NCBI GenBank assembly: GCA_024235795.1
Contig: JACKLR010000002.1
Location: 496,001 to 560,000, forward strand
Direction: 5' to 3'
From: Burkholderiales bacterium
GTDB lineage: Bacteria; Pseudomonadota; Gammaproteobacteria; Burkholderiales; Nitrosomonadaceae
Length of the DNA stretch: 64,000 nt
The position numbers were made by a program, and so were the translations under genes. Numbering within the stretch: the first letter of the stretch is position 1; every line of letters starts with the position of its first letter. This document shows positions 18,836 to 26,585 of this stretch, in pieces. The notes below the pieces were generated by a model that was given only the letters and a program-made list of their open reading frames with translations, did no database searches and was not told the DNA's origin.

Positions 18836-19564
18836 ATGAACTCAAACCACATGGCGCACCAGAAAGTTAACGAGACTGCCCTTCCTGATCTCGATCTCGT
18901 CTTCGTCGAAGGCGGCAGCTTTACGATGGGCGACAACGAAAGTGAATATGATTTTGAAAAACCCGCGCATCGGGTTGAAGTTTCTTCTTTTTATATCGGT
19001 CAGTACCCGGTCACGCAGCGCCTGTGGCAAGCCGTGATGGGAAATAACCCGTCCGAGTTTCAGGGCGAGAGACGGCCGGTCGAACAGGTTTCATGGGACG
19101 ATACCCAGTTTTTTATTGAAAAACTGAACAGCGAGACCGGCAAAACCTTCCGTTTGCCGACAGAGGCGCAATGGGAATATGCGGCGCGTGGTGGCCGGTA
19201 CAGCCAGGGTTATACTTATTCCGGCAGTGATAAGCTGAAACAGGTTGGCTGGTACAATGAAAACAGCAATGGCGAGACGCATGACGTTGGCTTGCTGCTT
19301 GCCAACGAACTGGATATTTACGATCTGAGCGGCAATGTATGGGAATGGTGCGAGGATGATTATCACCGCAACTACGCGGGCGCTCTGGAGGATGGTTCGG
19401 CCTGGATAGATATGCCCAGGGGTGAGGGCCGTGTTCTTCGTGGCGGCGGCTACTATTTCGAAGCGTTTGGTTGCCGTCCCACGTACCGAAACGGAGACCA
19501 TCCGGGCGTTTGTAGCAGCGGCGTCGGTTTCCGGTTGGTCCTTCCCTGCCAGTCAGTGGGTTAG
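18836..19564 (+). CDS. FGE-sulfatase/C-type-lectin fold protein, copy 1 (putative DGR variable protein)
   Basis: The 242-aa protein matches the SUMF1/FGE-sulfatase domain: VEGGSFTMGDNE, FYIGQYPVTQRLWQAVMG, RLPTEAQWEYAARGG, YDLSGNVWEWCEDDY and GFRLVL. The paired cysteines that true formylglycine-generating enzymes use for catalysis are absent from the C-terminal loop, so it is probably a ligand-binding scaffold and not an enzyme. It is about 85% identical to the copy at 19792 except in a short C-terminal stretch. There GYYFEAFGC and RPTYRNGDHP replace different residues in the paralogue. No signal peptide is seen. The ATG at 18851 is an alternative start. Confidence 0.85.
   Translation: MNSNHMAHQKVNETALPDLDLVFVEGGSFTMGDNESEYDFEKPAHRVEVSSFYIGQYPVTQRLWQAVMGNNPSEFQGERRPVEQVSWDDTQFFIEKLNSETGKTFRLPTEAQWEYAARGGRYSQGYTYSGSDKLKQVGWYNENSNGETHDVGLLLANELDIYDLSGNVWEWCEDDYHRNYAGALEDGSAWIDMPRGEGRVLRGGGYYFEAFGCRPTYRNGDHPGVCSSGVGFRLVLPCQSVG
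19447..19530 (+). other. hypervariable segment of FGE copy 1 (VR-like)
   Basis: Across this 84-base stretch the two paralogues fall from high to roughly 45-50% nucleotide identity, then return to high identity at GGTTTCCGG. Substitutions sit in codons that a template with AAC/AAT codons would produce by adenine mutagenesis. The position, just before GFRLVL, is where variable repeats end in FGE-type targets of diversity-generating retroelements. Confidence 0.55.
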
Positions 19565-19604
19565 CCATTGCGGCTTTCCCGTAAGCAAAAGAAAACGAGT
19601 CGTT

Positions 19605-19665
19605 GTGACCGGACAAGCAAGCGAGGGAGGGAGGAACGACCGGCCGAGTGGCGCAGTCCGGTGAC
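19605..19665. repeat. GC-rich inverted repeat after FGE copy 1
   Basis: GTGACCGGAC at 19605 pairs with GTCCGGTGAC at 19656 (9 of 10 positions) around a purine-rich 41-base loop. It begins 40 bases after the stop codon. Hairpins downstream of variable repeats assist homing in characterised retroelements. It could equally be a transcription terminator. Confidence 0.4.
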
Positions 19666-19791
19666 AGCGGCGAGTCAAGGGCTTTAGGTGGGACTCAATA
19701 GAATTTTTAATATAATCTACGGATGATGCAAATGAAAAAATTATCATACCAGTGTTATATTACCCGAGTGGCTATTACAGAAACCTGAAAA

Positions 19792-20526
19792 ATGCATTTG
19801 CCCACTCAAACAATAACGCTGTCTTCCGGTTTGTCCTTTGACCTCGTTTTCGTCGAAGGCGGCAGCTTTACGATGGGCGACAACGATAGTAAATTTGACT
19901 TCGAAAAACCCGCACATCAGGTTGCAGTCTCTTCTTTTTATATCGGTCAGTACCCGGTCACGCAGCGTTTGTGGCAAGCTGTTATGAAAATTACCCCGTC
20001 CATGTTTCAAGGCGAGATGCGGCCGGTAGAACGCGTTTCCTGGGACGATGTCCAGGTTTTTATTGAAAAACTGAACGCTGAGACCGGCAAAACCTTCCGC
20101 TTGCCGACAGAGGCGCAATGGGAATATGCGGCGCGTGGCGGCAGGTACAGCCAGGGTTATACTTACGCCGGGAGTGACAAGCTGAAGCAGGTTGGCTGGT
20201 GCGATGAAAATAGCCATGGCGAGACGCATGACGTCGGCTTGCTGCTTGCCAATGAACTGGGTATTTACGATTTGAGCGGCAATGTATGGGAATGGTGCGA
20301 GGATGATTTTCACACCAACTACGCGGGTGCGCCAGCGGATGGTTCGGCCCGGATTGATGCGCCCCGGGGTGAGTACCGTGTTCTTCGCGGCGGCAGCGCC
20401 TTCAACGATGCGTTGAACTGTCGCTCCGCGTACCGGCTCAGGTACCTTCCGGACTATCGCGGCAACCTCGGTTTCCGGCTGGTCCTTCCCCTCCAGCTCA
20501 CGGGAAAGCCGGATGGCTTCCGCTGA
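19792..20526 (+). CDS. FGE-sulfatase/C-type-lectin fold protein, copy 2 (putative DGR variable protein)
   Basis: A 244-aa paralogue of the preceding gene with the same motif order: FVEGGSFTMGDND, IGQYPVTQRLWQAVM, RLPTEAQWEYAARGG, LSGNVWEWCEDDF and GFRLVLP. In the diverged C-terminal stretch it reads SAFNDALNC then RSAYRLRYLP, close to the asparagine/tyrosine-rich pattern of variable regions in FGE-type retroelement targets. The catalytic cysteine pair of real formylglycine generators is missing. A Roco GTPase gene starts 105 bp downstream on the same strand, suggesting a linked sensor-effector unit. Confidence 0.85.
   Translation: MHLPTQTITLSSGLSFDLVFVEGGSFTMGDNDSKFDFEKPAHQVAVSSFYIGQYPVTQRLWQAVMKITPSMFQGEMRPVERVSWDDVQVFIEKLNAETGKTFRLPTEAQWEYAARGGRYSQGYTYAGSDKLKQVGWCDENSHGETHDVGLLLANELGIYDLSGNVWEWCEDDFHTNYAGAPADGSARIDAPRGEYRVLRGGSAFNDALNCRSAYRLRYLPDYRGNLGFRLVLPLQLTGKPDGFR
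20394..20470 (+). other. hypervariable segment of FGE copy 2 (VR-like)
   Basis: The segment begins after the shared CTTCGCGGCGGC and ends at the shared GGTTTCCGG. Codons such as AGC, GCC, TTC, AAC, TAC, CTC and TAT occupy positions where the paralogue has unrelated codons, and many end in C, as expected from mutated AAC codons. The flanking sequence is conserved on both sides. Confidence 0.55.
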
Positions 20527-20631
20527 ACAGGCGGTGGCCCTGTTTCCGGCAGCTGTAAGGTATTGGCAGCCGGTGATATTGGCTTTTAGCGAAGATTCCG
20601 CCGCTCAATTTTCAAAAAACAAATTGATATC

Positions 20632-23007
20632 ATGAAACCTGAAGTCGTTAAACAAATAGAAAATTTATTTGATCAAGGATTCGAGCTCTATCTTCCAAAA
20701 AATCAGATCGACCCATTAAGAGGCGTTATGGGGGCGCAAAGGAATTATCCCAAATATGCGCTTGATGAAGAAGGGCGGTTGATCGGGCTCAATCTTGCAG
20801 GAGCCGGCATCGATAACGCTAAATGGCTGGAAGTAGTGGGCTTGCTGGAAAAGCATGAAGTTCGTCTGCAAGCGCTCGATCTGAATGAAAATCAATTGAC
20901 CGTGTTTTCGCTTTCGCCCAGTCTGGCCCACTTGTCTCACCTGGATATCGACGATAACCCGCTGGAATCGCCTCCGGAGGAAATCATGAAAGAGGGCAAG
21001 GCTGCAGTGTTGCGCTTTTTAAAAGATCTGCTGGTACAGGGCACCCGGGAATTGTTCGAAGTGAAAATGTTAATCGTAGGAGAAGGGGAAACCGGCAAGA
21101 CTACGCTTTGGAACCTGCTCCAGAACCCGGACCATCCGGTTCCCGATCCCGAACAAAAATCTACAGTCGGCATTCAAATCCGGGAAGGCTGGACATTCAG
21201 GCACCTTGACCGGCCCGATGCTGAATTTCTGGTCAACCTTTGGGACTTTGGCGGGCAGGATATCCAGTACATGACGCACCAGTTTTTCCTCACCCGCCGC
21301 TCCTTCTATGTTTTACTGGCCGATGGGCGGCGTGAAGTCGCCAATTTTCCCTATTGGCTGGAAATTATTGAATTATTGGGCTGTGAAGCCGAAGCCGAGA
21401 AACCCTTACCGGTGCTGGTCATTTTGAATGAAAAGGGCAACCCGATTGCCAGAATGCCTTACGATCCGGCAACCGTGAAACAGGATTACCGAAAACTTGA
21501 AATCATTAAGCGGGAAGTTGATTTTGGTAAAAAAGGCGATGGCCGAATTGAAGCGCTGACGAAGACCATCCAGGAGATCCTCTGCCGTCAGATTGACCAT
21601 TTGCCGCTGATTATTCCAGCATTCTGGGACAATGTTCGCCAGCGGCTTATTGATTTACGCGCCCCGTCCAGCCCGATCAACCCGACCAGCCCGACCAGCC
21701 CGACCAGCCCGACCAGCCCAGTCAATCATATCAATGCCGAAAGATTTGCTCAAATATGTGAGGAGGAGGGCATCGCCGAGAAGCAGCAGCAAGACGATTT
21801 GAGCCAGTTGCTCCATGATCTGGGGATCATATTGCACTTTCGGGAAGACATCCAGCTTTCGGATTTCATTATATTAAACCCGCAATGGGCGGTTCAGGCT
21901 GTTTATGAAATTATGAAACATGAGGCGGTTAAAAATGCCAATCAAGGTCGTTTTGACGAAGCGCTGTTACGGCAGGTCTGGACTGTAAAGGGATTTACCG
22001 CAGGAGAACAGGCAAATTTGCTCAACCTCATGCTGAAAAATAACCTTGAGGTCTGTTTTGAAGCAACCGAGAACCGCAAAAAAATATTTATCGCGCCACA
22101 GCTCTTGCCGGAGTTAAAGCCCGCCGGTCTTGAATGGATGGAAACACCGGAAACGCTGCGCTATATCTATCATTATCCGTTTATGCCCAAAGGTATCATC
22201 GGGCGGTTGATTGTCAGGTTGAATGAGGATATCGAAACCCGGGGAACAATGAAAGTTGTCTGGGAAAATGGCATGGTCATCCAGAAAGACCATTGCCGTG
22301 CGCAAGTGCAGTTCGTCGAAGATAAAGCCCAGGGCCGGCAGATCATTAAAATGGAAGTGCAGGGCAAATCAGCAGAAGACCGGAAAAATGTACTGCGGGA
22401 CATCCGGCAACAACTCGAAATCATTCATCGTCGTTCGTTCCCTTCCTTGAAAGTTTTCCAGAAAGTGCCGTGCAACTGCTGTGAATGCGAAAAATCAGTC
22501 GATCCATTCGAACATGATTTTAAGCGACTCATGGAAAACAAAGAAAAGAAGGGTGCAAATGCCAAAGCTGAATGCGGGAAAAGCTTTGAATACGTTCCTG
22601 TTCAGAAGTTACTTGAAGGCGTTTTTAACGAGGATGATATTGCTTTGAAAACAGAATCTTCGCAAAAAGAACACGCGCCAGTTTCCCATACCATTAACAT
22701 TATAAATCAACAACCAGTTACGGATTCTAATACTGCAGGCAATATTTATTCCTATGCCGCTGTATTGGTAATTCTGGCTGGAATAATGCTGGTGTTACTG
22801 AAATTGGTTGATTTCTGGGAAGCCTTGTTTGCAGTTGTTGGCATGGTGATTTTATTTGTAACTCTCGGAGCTTTCCAGTTGCGCAACGATGACCGCCTTT
22901 CTGAAAAGTCCTTTTTGGAATTATTGGGCATGACATTAAAAAAGATTCCGCCACTGAATTGGTTCCTGGGGAAGAAAAACAATGATCCTGACCATGATCC
23001 ATCCTGA
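20632..23007 (+). CDS. Roco-family (Roc-COR) GTPase with C-terminal membrane segments
   Basis: The 791-aa protein has a short leucine-rich segment (about residues 78-112), then a Roc GTPase domain. Its P-loop is GEGETGKT at 150-157, and the switch II motif is LWDFGGQDI near 205. The base-recognition motif is degenerate (LNEKGNP in place of NKxD). A proline/serine/threonine linker of PTS triplets lies at about 350-362. The COR dimerisation domain follows at about 370-600, then a Cys-rich patch (CNCCECEKS near 620) and two membrane helices at about 705-750. Roco proteins are dimer-switched GTPases. Here the gene follows two FGE-fold genes, so it may transduce a binding signal. Confidence 0.85.
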   Translation: MKPEVVKQIENLFDQGFELYLPKNQIDPLRGVMGAQRNYPKYALDEEGRLIGLNLAGAGIDNAKWLEVVGLLEKHEVRLQALDLNENQLTVFSLSPSLAHLSHLDIDDNPLESPPEEIMKEGKAAVLRFLKDLLVQGTRELFEVKMLIVGEGETGKTTLWNLLQNPDHPVPDPEQKSTVGIQIREGWTFRHLDRPDAEFLVNLWDFGGQDIQYMTHQFFLTRRSFYVLLADGRREVANFPYWLEIIELLGCEAEAEKPLPVLVILNEKGNPIARMPYDPATVKQDYRKLEIIKREVDFGKKGDGRIEALTKTIQEILCRQIDHLPLIIPAFWDNVRQRLIDLRAPSSPINPTSPTSPTSPTSPVNHINAERFAQICEEEGIAEKQQQDDLSQLLHDLGIILHFREDIQLSDFIILNPQWAVQAVYEIMKHEAVKNANQGRFDEALLRQVWTVKGFTAGEQANLLNLMLKNNLEVCFEATENRKKIFIAPQLLPELKPAGLEWMETPETLRYIYHYPFMPKGIIGRLIVRLNEDIETRGTMKVVWENGMVIQKDHCRAQVQFVEDKAQGRQIIKMEVQGKSAEDRKNVLRDIRQQLEIIHRRSFPSLKVFQKVPCNCCECEKSVDPFEHDFKRLMENKEKKGANAKAECGKSFEYVPVQKLLEGVFNEDDIALKTESSQKEHAPVSHTINIINQQPVTDSNTAGNIYSYAAVLVILAGIMLVLLKLVDFWEALFAVVGMVILFVTLGAFQLRNDDRLSEKSFLELLGMTLKKIPPLNWFLGKKNNDPDHDPS
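21682..21717 (+). repeat. tandem 9-bp repeat in the Roco gene
   Basis: Four perfect copies of CCGACCAGC encode repeated Pro-Thr-Ser in the linker between the Roc and COR domains. The unit keeps the frame, so copy-number change would alter linker length without disrupting the protein. Confidence 0.9.
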
Positions 23008-23164
23008 TCAGTTTAGGAATACCGCCCGCCTAGCTATTCAATTGATTCGGACTGCCTGAATTGTCAATCGGCATTGAAAATTTGCCGCCTCCGGAGGAGT
23101 TTGGTTTCCATGTGGACACATTGTGGGAGCAAAGTATAGGAAACATGGAGAGACTGCTTCTTTG

Positions 23165-24001
23165 ATGTCAATTGACGCACTGCAATCAATTCTCGACCAC
23201 CACAAGCAGTGGCTGGTCATTACGGGCGCCGGGGTCAGCCTGAATTCCGGAATTCCGACTTATCGTGATGACAATGGGAACTGGCTGCGTAGCGAGCCGA
23301 TCAAGCACCACGAGTTTGTCCAGTATCAGGACAAGCGGAAACGCTATTGGGCTCGAAGCGCGGTGGGCTGGCCGCCGGTTGAACGTGCGCAGCCCAATGC
23401 TGTGCACTATGCGCTTGCAGAATTGGAGCGACGCGGTTACATCGCCGGTCTTATCACTCAAAATGTTGACCGATTGCATCAAAGCGCGGGGCAGAAAAAT
23501 GTGATTGACCTGCATGGACGGCTTGATCGGGTACGTTGTTTAAGCTGTGGGCAATATGAAACACGACGGCAGCTACAGATTCGTCTGCTTGAGCGTAATC
23601 CATTTTTAGCGCCACTCACCGCAGCGTTAGCACCCGATGGCGATGCTTCTGTGGAAGACGAGATTGTCGAGCGACTAACACCGGTAGATTGTTTTGCATG
23701 TGACGGCATCTTGATGCCCGACGTCGTTTTTTTTGGTGGTACAGTACCCAAACAAACCAATCTCGCCACTGCGCAGTTATATGAACAATGCCAAGGTGTA
23801 TTGGTCGTCGGTTCGTCGCTTATGGTGTACTCCAGTTTTCGTTTCTGCAAAATGGCAAAACAGGATGGTAAACCGTTAATGATAATTAACCGCGGAAAAA
23901 CCCGGGCTGATGACATTGTCGATTATAAAATTGAACAGGACAGCCAATCGGTTTTATCTACTTTAATCGACTACCAAGGAACTGTTAATCTAACTGTGTA
24001 A
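23165..24001 (+). CDS. NAD-dependent protein deacylase, sirtuin family
   Basis: Sirtuin motifs appear in order: GAGVSLNSGIPTYRD (NAD binding, residues about 18-32), the catalytic QNVDRLH and DLHG, and two zinc-binding pairs (CLSCG and CFACD). FFGGTVPK, VGSSLMVYSSF and IINRGKTRAD follow. The pattern matches class II (SIRT4-like) sirtuins, which remove acyl groups from lysine using NAD. A GTG at 23123 would add 14 residues. ATG 23165 fits the family start better, with GGAG upstream. It follows the Roco gene by about 150 bp, and a functional link is only suggested by proximity. Confidence 0.9.
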   Translation: MSIDALQSILDHHKQWLVITGAGVSLNSGIPTYRDDNGNWLRSEPIKHHEFVQYQDKRKRYWARSAVGWPPVERAQPNAVHYALAELERRGYIAGLITQNVDRLHQSAGQKNVIDLHGRLDRVRCLSCGQYETRRQLQIRLLERNPFLAPLTAALAPDGDASVEDEIVERLTPVDCFACDGILMPDVVFFGGTVPKQTNLATAQLYEQCQGVLVVGSSLMVYSSFRFCKMAKQDGKPLMIINRGKTRADDIVDYKIEQDSQSVLSTLIDYQGTVNLTV

Positions 24002-24112
24002 TTGCCTGTGTAAATAATACGTAATGATTGCCAGGGATTGGCAAAGGTTATGCAAGTACATTGTATTTATAGAATGGATTGGCAATCTTAGGAAACACTT
24101 GGAATATAAGTG

Positions 24113-24140
24113 TGGCGGAGAAGGCGGGATTCGAACCCGC
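24113..24140 (-). tRNA. 3'-terminal fragment of a tRNA-Ser (attachment-site remnant)
   Basis: Read on the minus strand this is a T arm (GCGGG, TTCGAAT, CCCGC), acceptor strand CTTCTCC, discriminator G and CCA. G73 with this acceptor points to tRNA-Ser. The rest of the tRNA is absent, with AT-rich DNA in its place, so it is not a functional gene. Such 3'-end duplications are left when tyrosine-recombinase elements integrate into tRNA genes. No integrase is adjacent. Confidence 0.8.
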
Positions 24141-24185
24141 AGTTTAAATAAATAAAATAATATTTATCAATCAGTTAAAATTGTA

Positions 24186-24252
24186 ATGTTGCCTAAGAAT
24201 AAGCATAAGTTGGCATGTTTTGGCATGGTTTGGGCAACATTTAGGGCAACAT
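24186..24252. repeat. cluster of short repeats next to the tRNA-Ser remnant
   Basis: GGGCAACAT occurs twice (24232 and 24244), with an inverted ATGTTGCC at 24186. TGGCATG occurs twice (24211 and 24221). Clustered short direct and inverted repeats beside a tRNA remnant look like integrase arm-type binding sites. Confidence 0.5.
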
Positions 24253-24372
24253 CTTTTTGTGATTAACAGAGGATTTTCGGTTTATCTGTTCCAATTAAAA
24301 ACGACAATGTTATAGGTTTCAGCTTGTCAGATATATCACCAAGTGCTATATTTTATTTAGGGTAGGTACAGA

Positions 24373-24763
24373 ATGATCGTTTACAAGACACGATGGTTTG
24401 ATCGTTGGGCAAACAAACAAGGATTAACCTCGCTCAGTCTTTGCGCCGCTGTGCATGAGATTACTGAGGGACTGCATGACGCCGACCTCGGCAATGGATT
24501 GCTAAAAAAACGAATTGCGCGATTAGGGCAAGGAAAGAGAAGCGGCTTTCGCACATTGGTTGCCACCAACAAAGGAAACCGTTGGATATCGTTGGATATT
24601 CTTATTTGGTTTCCCAAAGAACGAGCGAAGCAACATCGACAAAGATGAAGAGGTAGCGCTAAAGCTGCTGGCTGCTCACCTGCTGTCACTAACCGCGCAG
24701 GCGCTCGATCAAGCACAACATGCGGGAGAATTAATGGAGGTTAATTGCGATGCGCAAGACTAA
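24373..24763 (+). pseudogene. RelE/HigB-like type II toxin, disrupted by a 10-bp duplication
   Basis: The N-terminal part (MIVYKTRWFDRWANKQG through FRTLVATNKGNRW) and the C-terminal part in another frame (FLFGFPKNERSNIDKDEEVALK onward) together make one RelE/ParE-superfamily mRNA-interferase-like toxin of about 125 aa. A near-perfect tandem duplication of CGTTGGATAT around 24582-24601 shifts the frame between them. If the sequence is correct the toxin is truncated at 24648 and inactive. The antitoxin gene overlaps its 3' end by 14 bp. Confidence 0.8.
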
Positions 24764-25064
24764 ATCAACCATTCTTGAGGCTGTACATGACACGGCCAAG
24801 GGTTTACATAAGGCTGGCGTGTTGGATCAGGTTACGCTACGTGAATTCGATCGATTGTGCTTGCCGCCTATTGAACCGTTGGGACCGGAGCAGATAAAAC
24901 AAATTCGTGAAGCCACACGAGTCAGTCAGGCGGTGTTTGCTGCCATACTAAATACAAGTGTTTCGACAGTACAAAAATGGGAGATCGGACAGAAACGGCC
25001 AACAGGTACCGCTCTTAAGTTGCTACATCTTGTGCAAAAGCGCGGTCTGGAAGCTGTCGTCTAA
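24750..25064 (+). CDS. HigA-like helix-turn-helix antitoxin
   Basis: A 104-aa XRE-type DNA-binding protein. The helix-turn-helix lies at about residues 63-85, with RVSQAVFAAILNTSVSTVQKW. The upstream GGAGG supports the ATG at 24750. It follows the toxin gene in HigBA order and would both bind the toxin and repress the operon. It remains intact although the toxin frame is broken, so it may now serve only as a repressor or anti-addiction module. Confidence 0.85.
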   Translation: MRKTKSTILEAVHDTAKGLHKAGVLDQVTLREFDRLCLPPIEPLGPEQIKQIREATRVSQAVFAAILNTSVSTVQKWEIGQKRPTGTALKLLHLVQKRGLEAVV

Positions 25065-25121
25065 ATGGGTTAATTTCCTTTTCTTGCAGCAATCTATGTA
25101 CTTAGGCAGCAGAGGTTCCCT

Positions 25122-25535
25122 ATGTGCGGTGGTATTGAATACCAGGATCAGAAGATTTGTTTCGCGCAACCGGATGTACGCTTGCCTGTGCGGCTACGAG
25201 AGGGGCGTGTTACCTGGATAACGTGGGGCAGACGCAAAGATGAAGCCATCGGTAAATTTCCGAATGGCGGCTGGGCGCGACTGAATTCCATCAAAAGTGG
25301 TAAATGGAAGCCTTGGCACCCGAGACCAGTTCTAATTGCCGCTGACCAGTTCATGGAAAAAGACCATGACAATCAATCCCATTGGATAGAACTGGATAAG
25401 CGGATGATGATTCAAGGATTATTGGCAGAAAGAGACAAAGAAATTCGGGTTTATGTGGTGACTATCGATGCACCACTTGAATATGTCTGGATACATGATC
25501 GCTGGCCAAGATTGGTTCGATTGATGGATCACTAG
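25122..25535 (+). CDS. SRAP-like mini protein (possible YedK/HMCES relative)
   Basis: The 137-aa protein begins MCGG, like SRAP-domain proteins (YedK/HMCES), whose Cys 2 forms a thiazolidine crosslink with abasic sites in single-stranded DNA. It also shares TWITWGRR, ARLNSIKSGKW and RPVLIAADQFMEKD, which line up with the family's WG, NARxE and RC-x3-PADGFxEW strings. It is much shorter than the usual 220 aa, so it is either a minimal family or distantly related. A second, frameshifted copy lies at 37346. An HU gene follows in the opposite direction in both places. Confidence 0.6.
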   Translation: MCGGIEYQDQKICFAQPDVRLPVRLREGRVTWITWGRRKDEAIGKFPNGGWARLNSIKSGKWKPWHPRPVLIAADQFMEKDHDNQSHWIELDKRMMIQGLLAERDKEIRVYVVTIDAPLEYVWIHDRWPRLVRLMDH

Positions 25536-25619
25536 CCGTTCAAGTTTTATTTGATCTGGTCGATGAATTAATTGTAGCCATTAACAAACCTACAGTATGA
25601 CTTTTTCATATCACCTTCG

Positions 25620-25652
25620 CCAGGGAATCGTTCTCCCTTGATGATTCCCTGG
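25620..25652. terminator. hairpin between SRAP-like and HU genes (copy A)
   Basis: A perfect 10-bp stem, CCAGGGAATC with GATTCCCTGG, has a 13-base loop between two convergent genes. On the plus strand it is followed by a T-rich stretch. The equivalent hairpin in copy B (40696) has changed on both arms while keeping pairing, which supports it as a real RNA structure. Confidence 0.7.
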
Positions 25653-25682
25653 ATTCTTTTAATCAAAACTTACCTGATCGTA

Positions 25683-25994
25683 TTATTCTTTTTTTGCAGT
25701 CTGTTTAGTCCCTGCTGATTTAGCTGTTGCAGCATCAGATAGAGCTTTACCTGGCTTGAATTTAACGACCTTTTTGGCAGGGATTGTGATGGTTTCACCG
25801 GTCGCTGGATTGCGGCCTTCACGACCTGCACGTTCTGCCACTGAAAAAGTACCAAACCCCACTAACTGAACATCGTTGCCGCTTGCCATGGTTTCTTGAA
25901 TAACTTCAAGCAATCCGTTCAGCATGGCAGTTGTTTCAGTTTTGGTGGTTTTGGAGCGAGTAGCAACAGCTTCAATCAGTTCAGTCTTGTTCAT
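25683..25994 (-). CDS. HU-family DNA-binding protein
   Basis: This 103-aa nucleoid protein shows the HU fold. MNKTELIEAVATRS begins the helical dimer body, GFGTFSVAERAGREGRNPATGE is the DNA-binding arm with the Arg-Asn-Pro tip, and IPAKKVVKFKPGKAL follows. An Ala/Thr/Lys tail of about 12 residues extends beyond the core. HU bends DNA and often accompanies integrated elements as a recombination cofactor. A truncated paralogue lies at 40806. Confidence 0.93.
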   Translation of the reverse strand: MNKTELIEAVATRSKTTKTETTAMLNGLLEVIQETMASGNDVQLVGFGTFSVAERAGREGRNPATGETITIPAKKVVKFKPGKALSDAATAKSAGTKQTAKKE

Positions 25995-26390
25995 GGGGGC
26001 GCTCTATAAGTGGTTTAAGGAGTGGTTGACAATCTAACAGGATATAGCTAAATATCAATAACTTTCAATCATTTTAAGTATTTATAGAAAGGAATTTTAA
26101 ATAGCAGAGCAAAATGCATCTCTTCTTTCCATTCCGATACTGTTTAGGGTAAGAAGCACTCATTTCAGGCGGGAGTTTGGTCGCCATACGTTAACGAAGG
26201 ATATAACATCATACTACGAAAGCCGATATGCTTTAGTTTAAGACAGAGTTCCATAAGGGGAATGAAACCGCTTTACTTTACAAGGCACCCCATTTACGCT
26301 GAATATACTTACCGCCATTGCCTGCCAAGAAACAAGCTATATATGGGGCAATCTGCGCCAAAAAACGCTTCCGACGGCCACAATACTGGA
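25995..26390. other. intergenic region upstream of HU with transposon debris
   Basis: About 400 bases hold no convincing gene. The first 100 bases are shared with the region upstream of the second HU gene and should carry its promoter. The remainder leads into the resolvase fragment, and I see no complete terminal repeat. Confidence 0.4.
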
Positions 26391-26525
26391 ATTTTGAAAC
26401 GCACTAGGGCCGGACTTGCGGCATCAAAAGCTAGAGGCAAGAAGCAGGGAGTGCGGCCACCGGCTCTATCCGATAAAAACATTCCAGCCGCTAAAGCTAT
26501 GCTTACTGATCAGAACATTACGTGA
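26391..26525 (+). pseudogene. C-terminal fragment of a Tn3-type serine resolvase
   Basis: The last 44 codons read RTRAGLAASKARGKKQG then RPPALSDKNI and AAKAMLTDQNI, the hinge and helix-turn-helix entry of serine resolvase/invertases of Tn3-family transposons. The catalytic N-terminal domain is missing and the gene stops where the IS3 element begins. Confidence 0.75.
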
Positions 26526-26585
26526 TGTGGTCTAATAGACCCGGACACTCCAGTTAAGAGAAAATAATCTTAATTGGAGGAAGAA

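Noticed and set aside
18836..20526. Functional formylglycine-generating enzymes
   Set aside because: The paired catalytic cysteines in the C-terminal loop are absent and no sulfatase gene is nearby.
24113..24140. Functional tRNA-Ser
   Set aside because: Only the T arm and 3' acceptor remain; the D arm, anticodon arm and 5' strand are missing.
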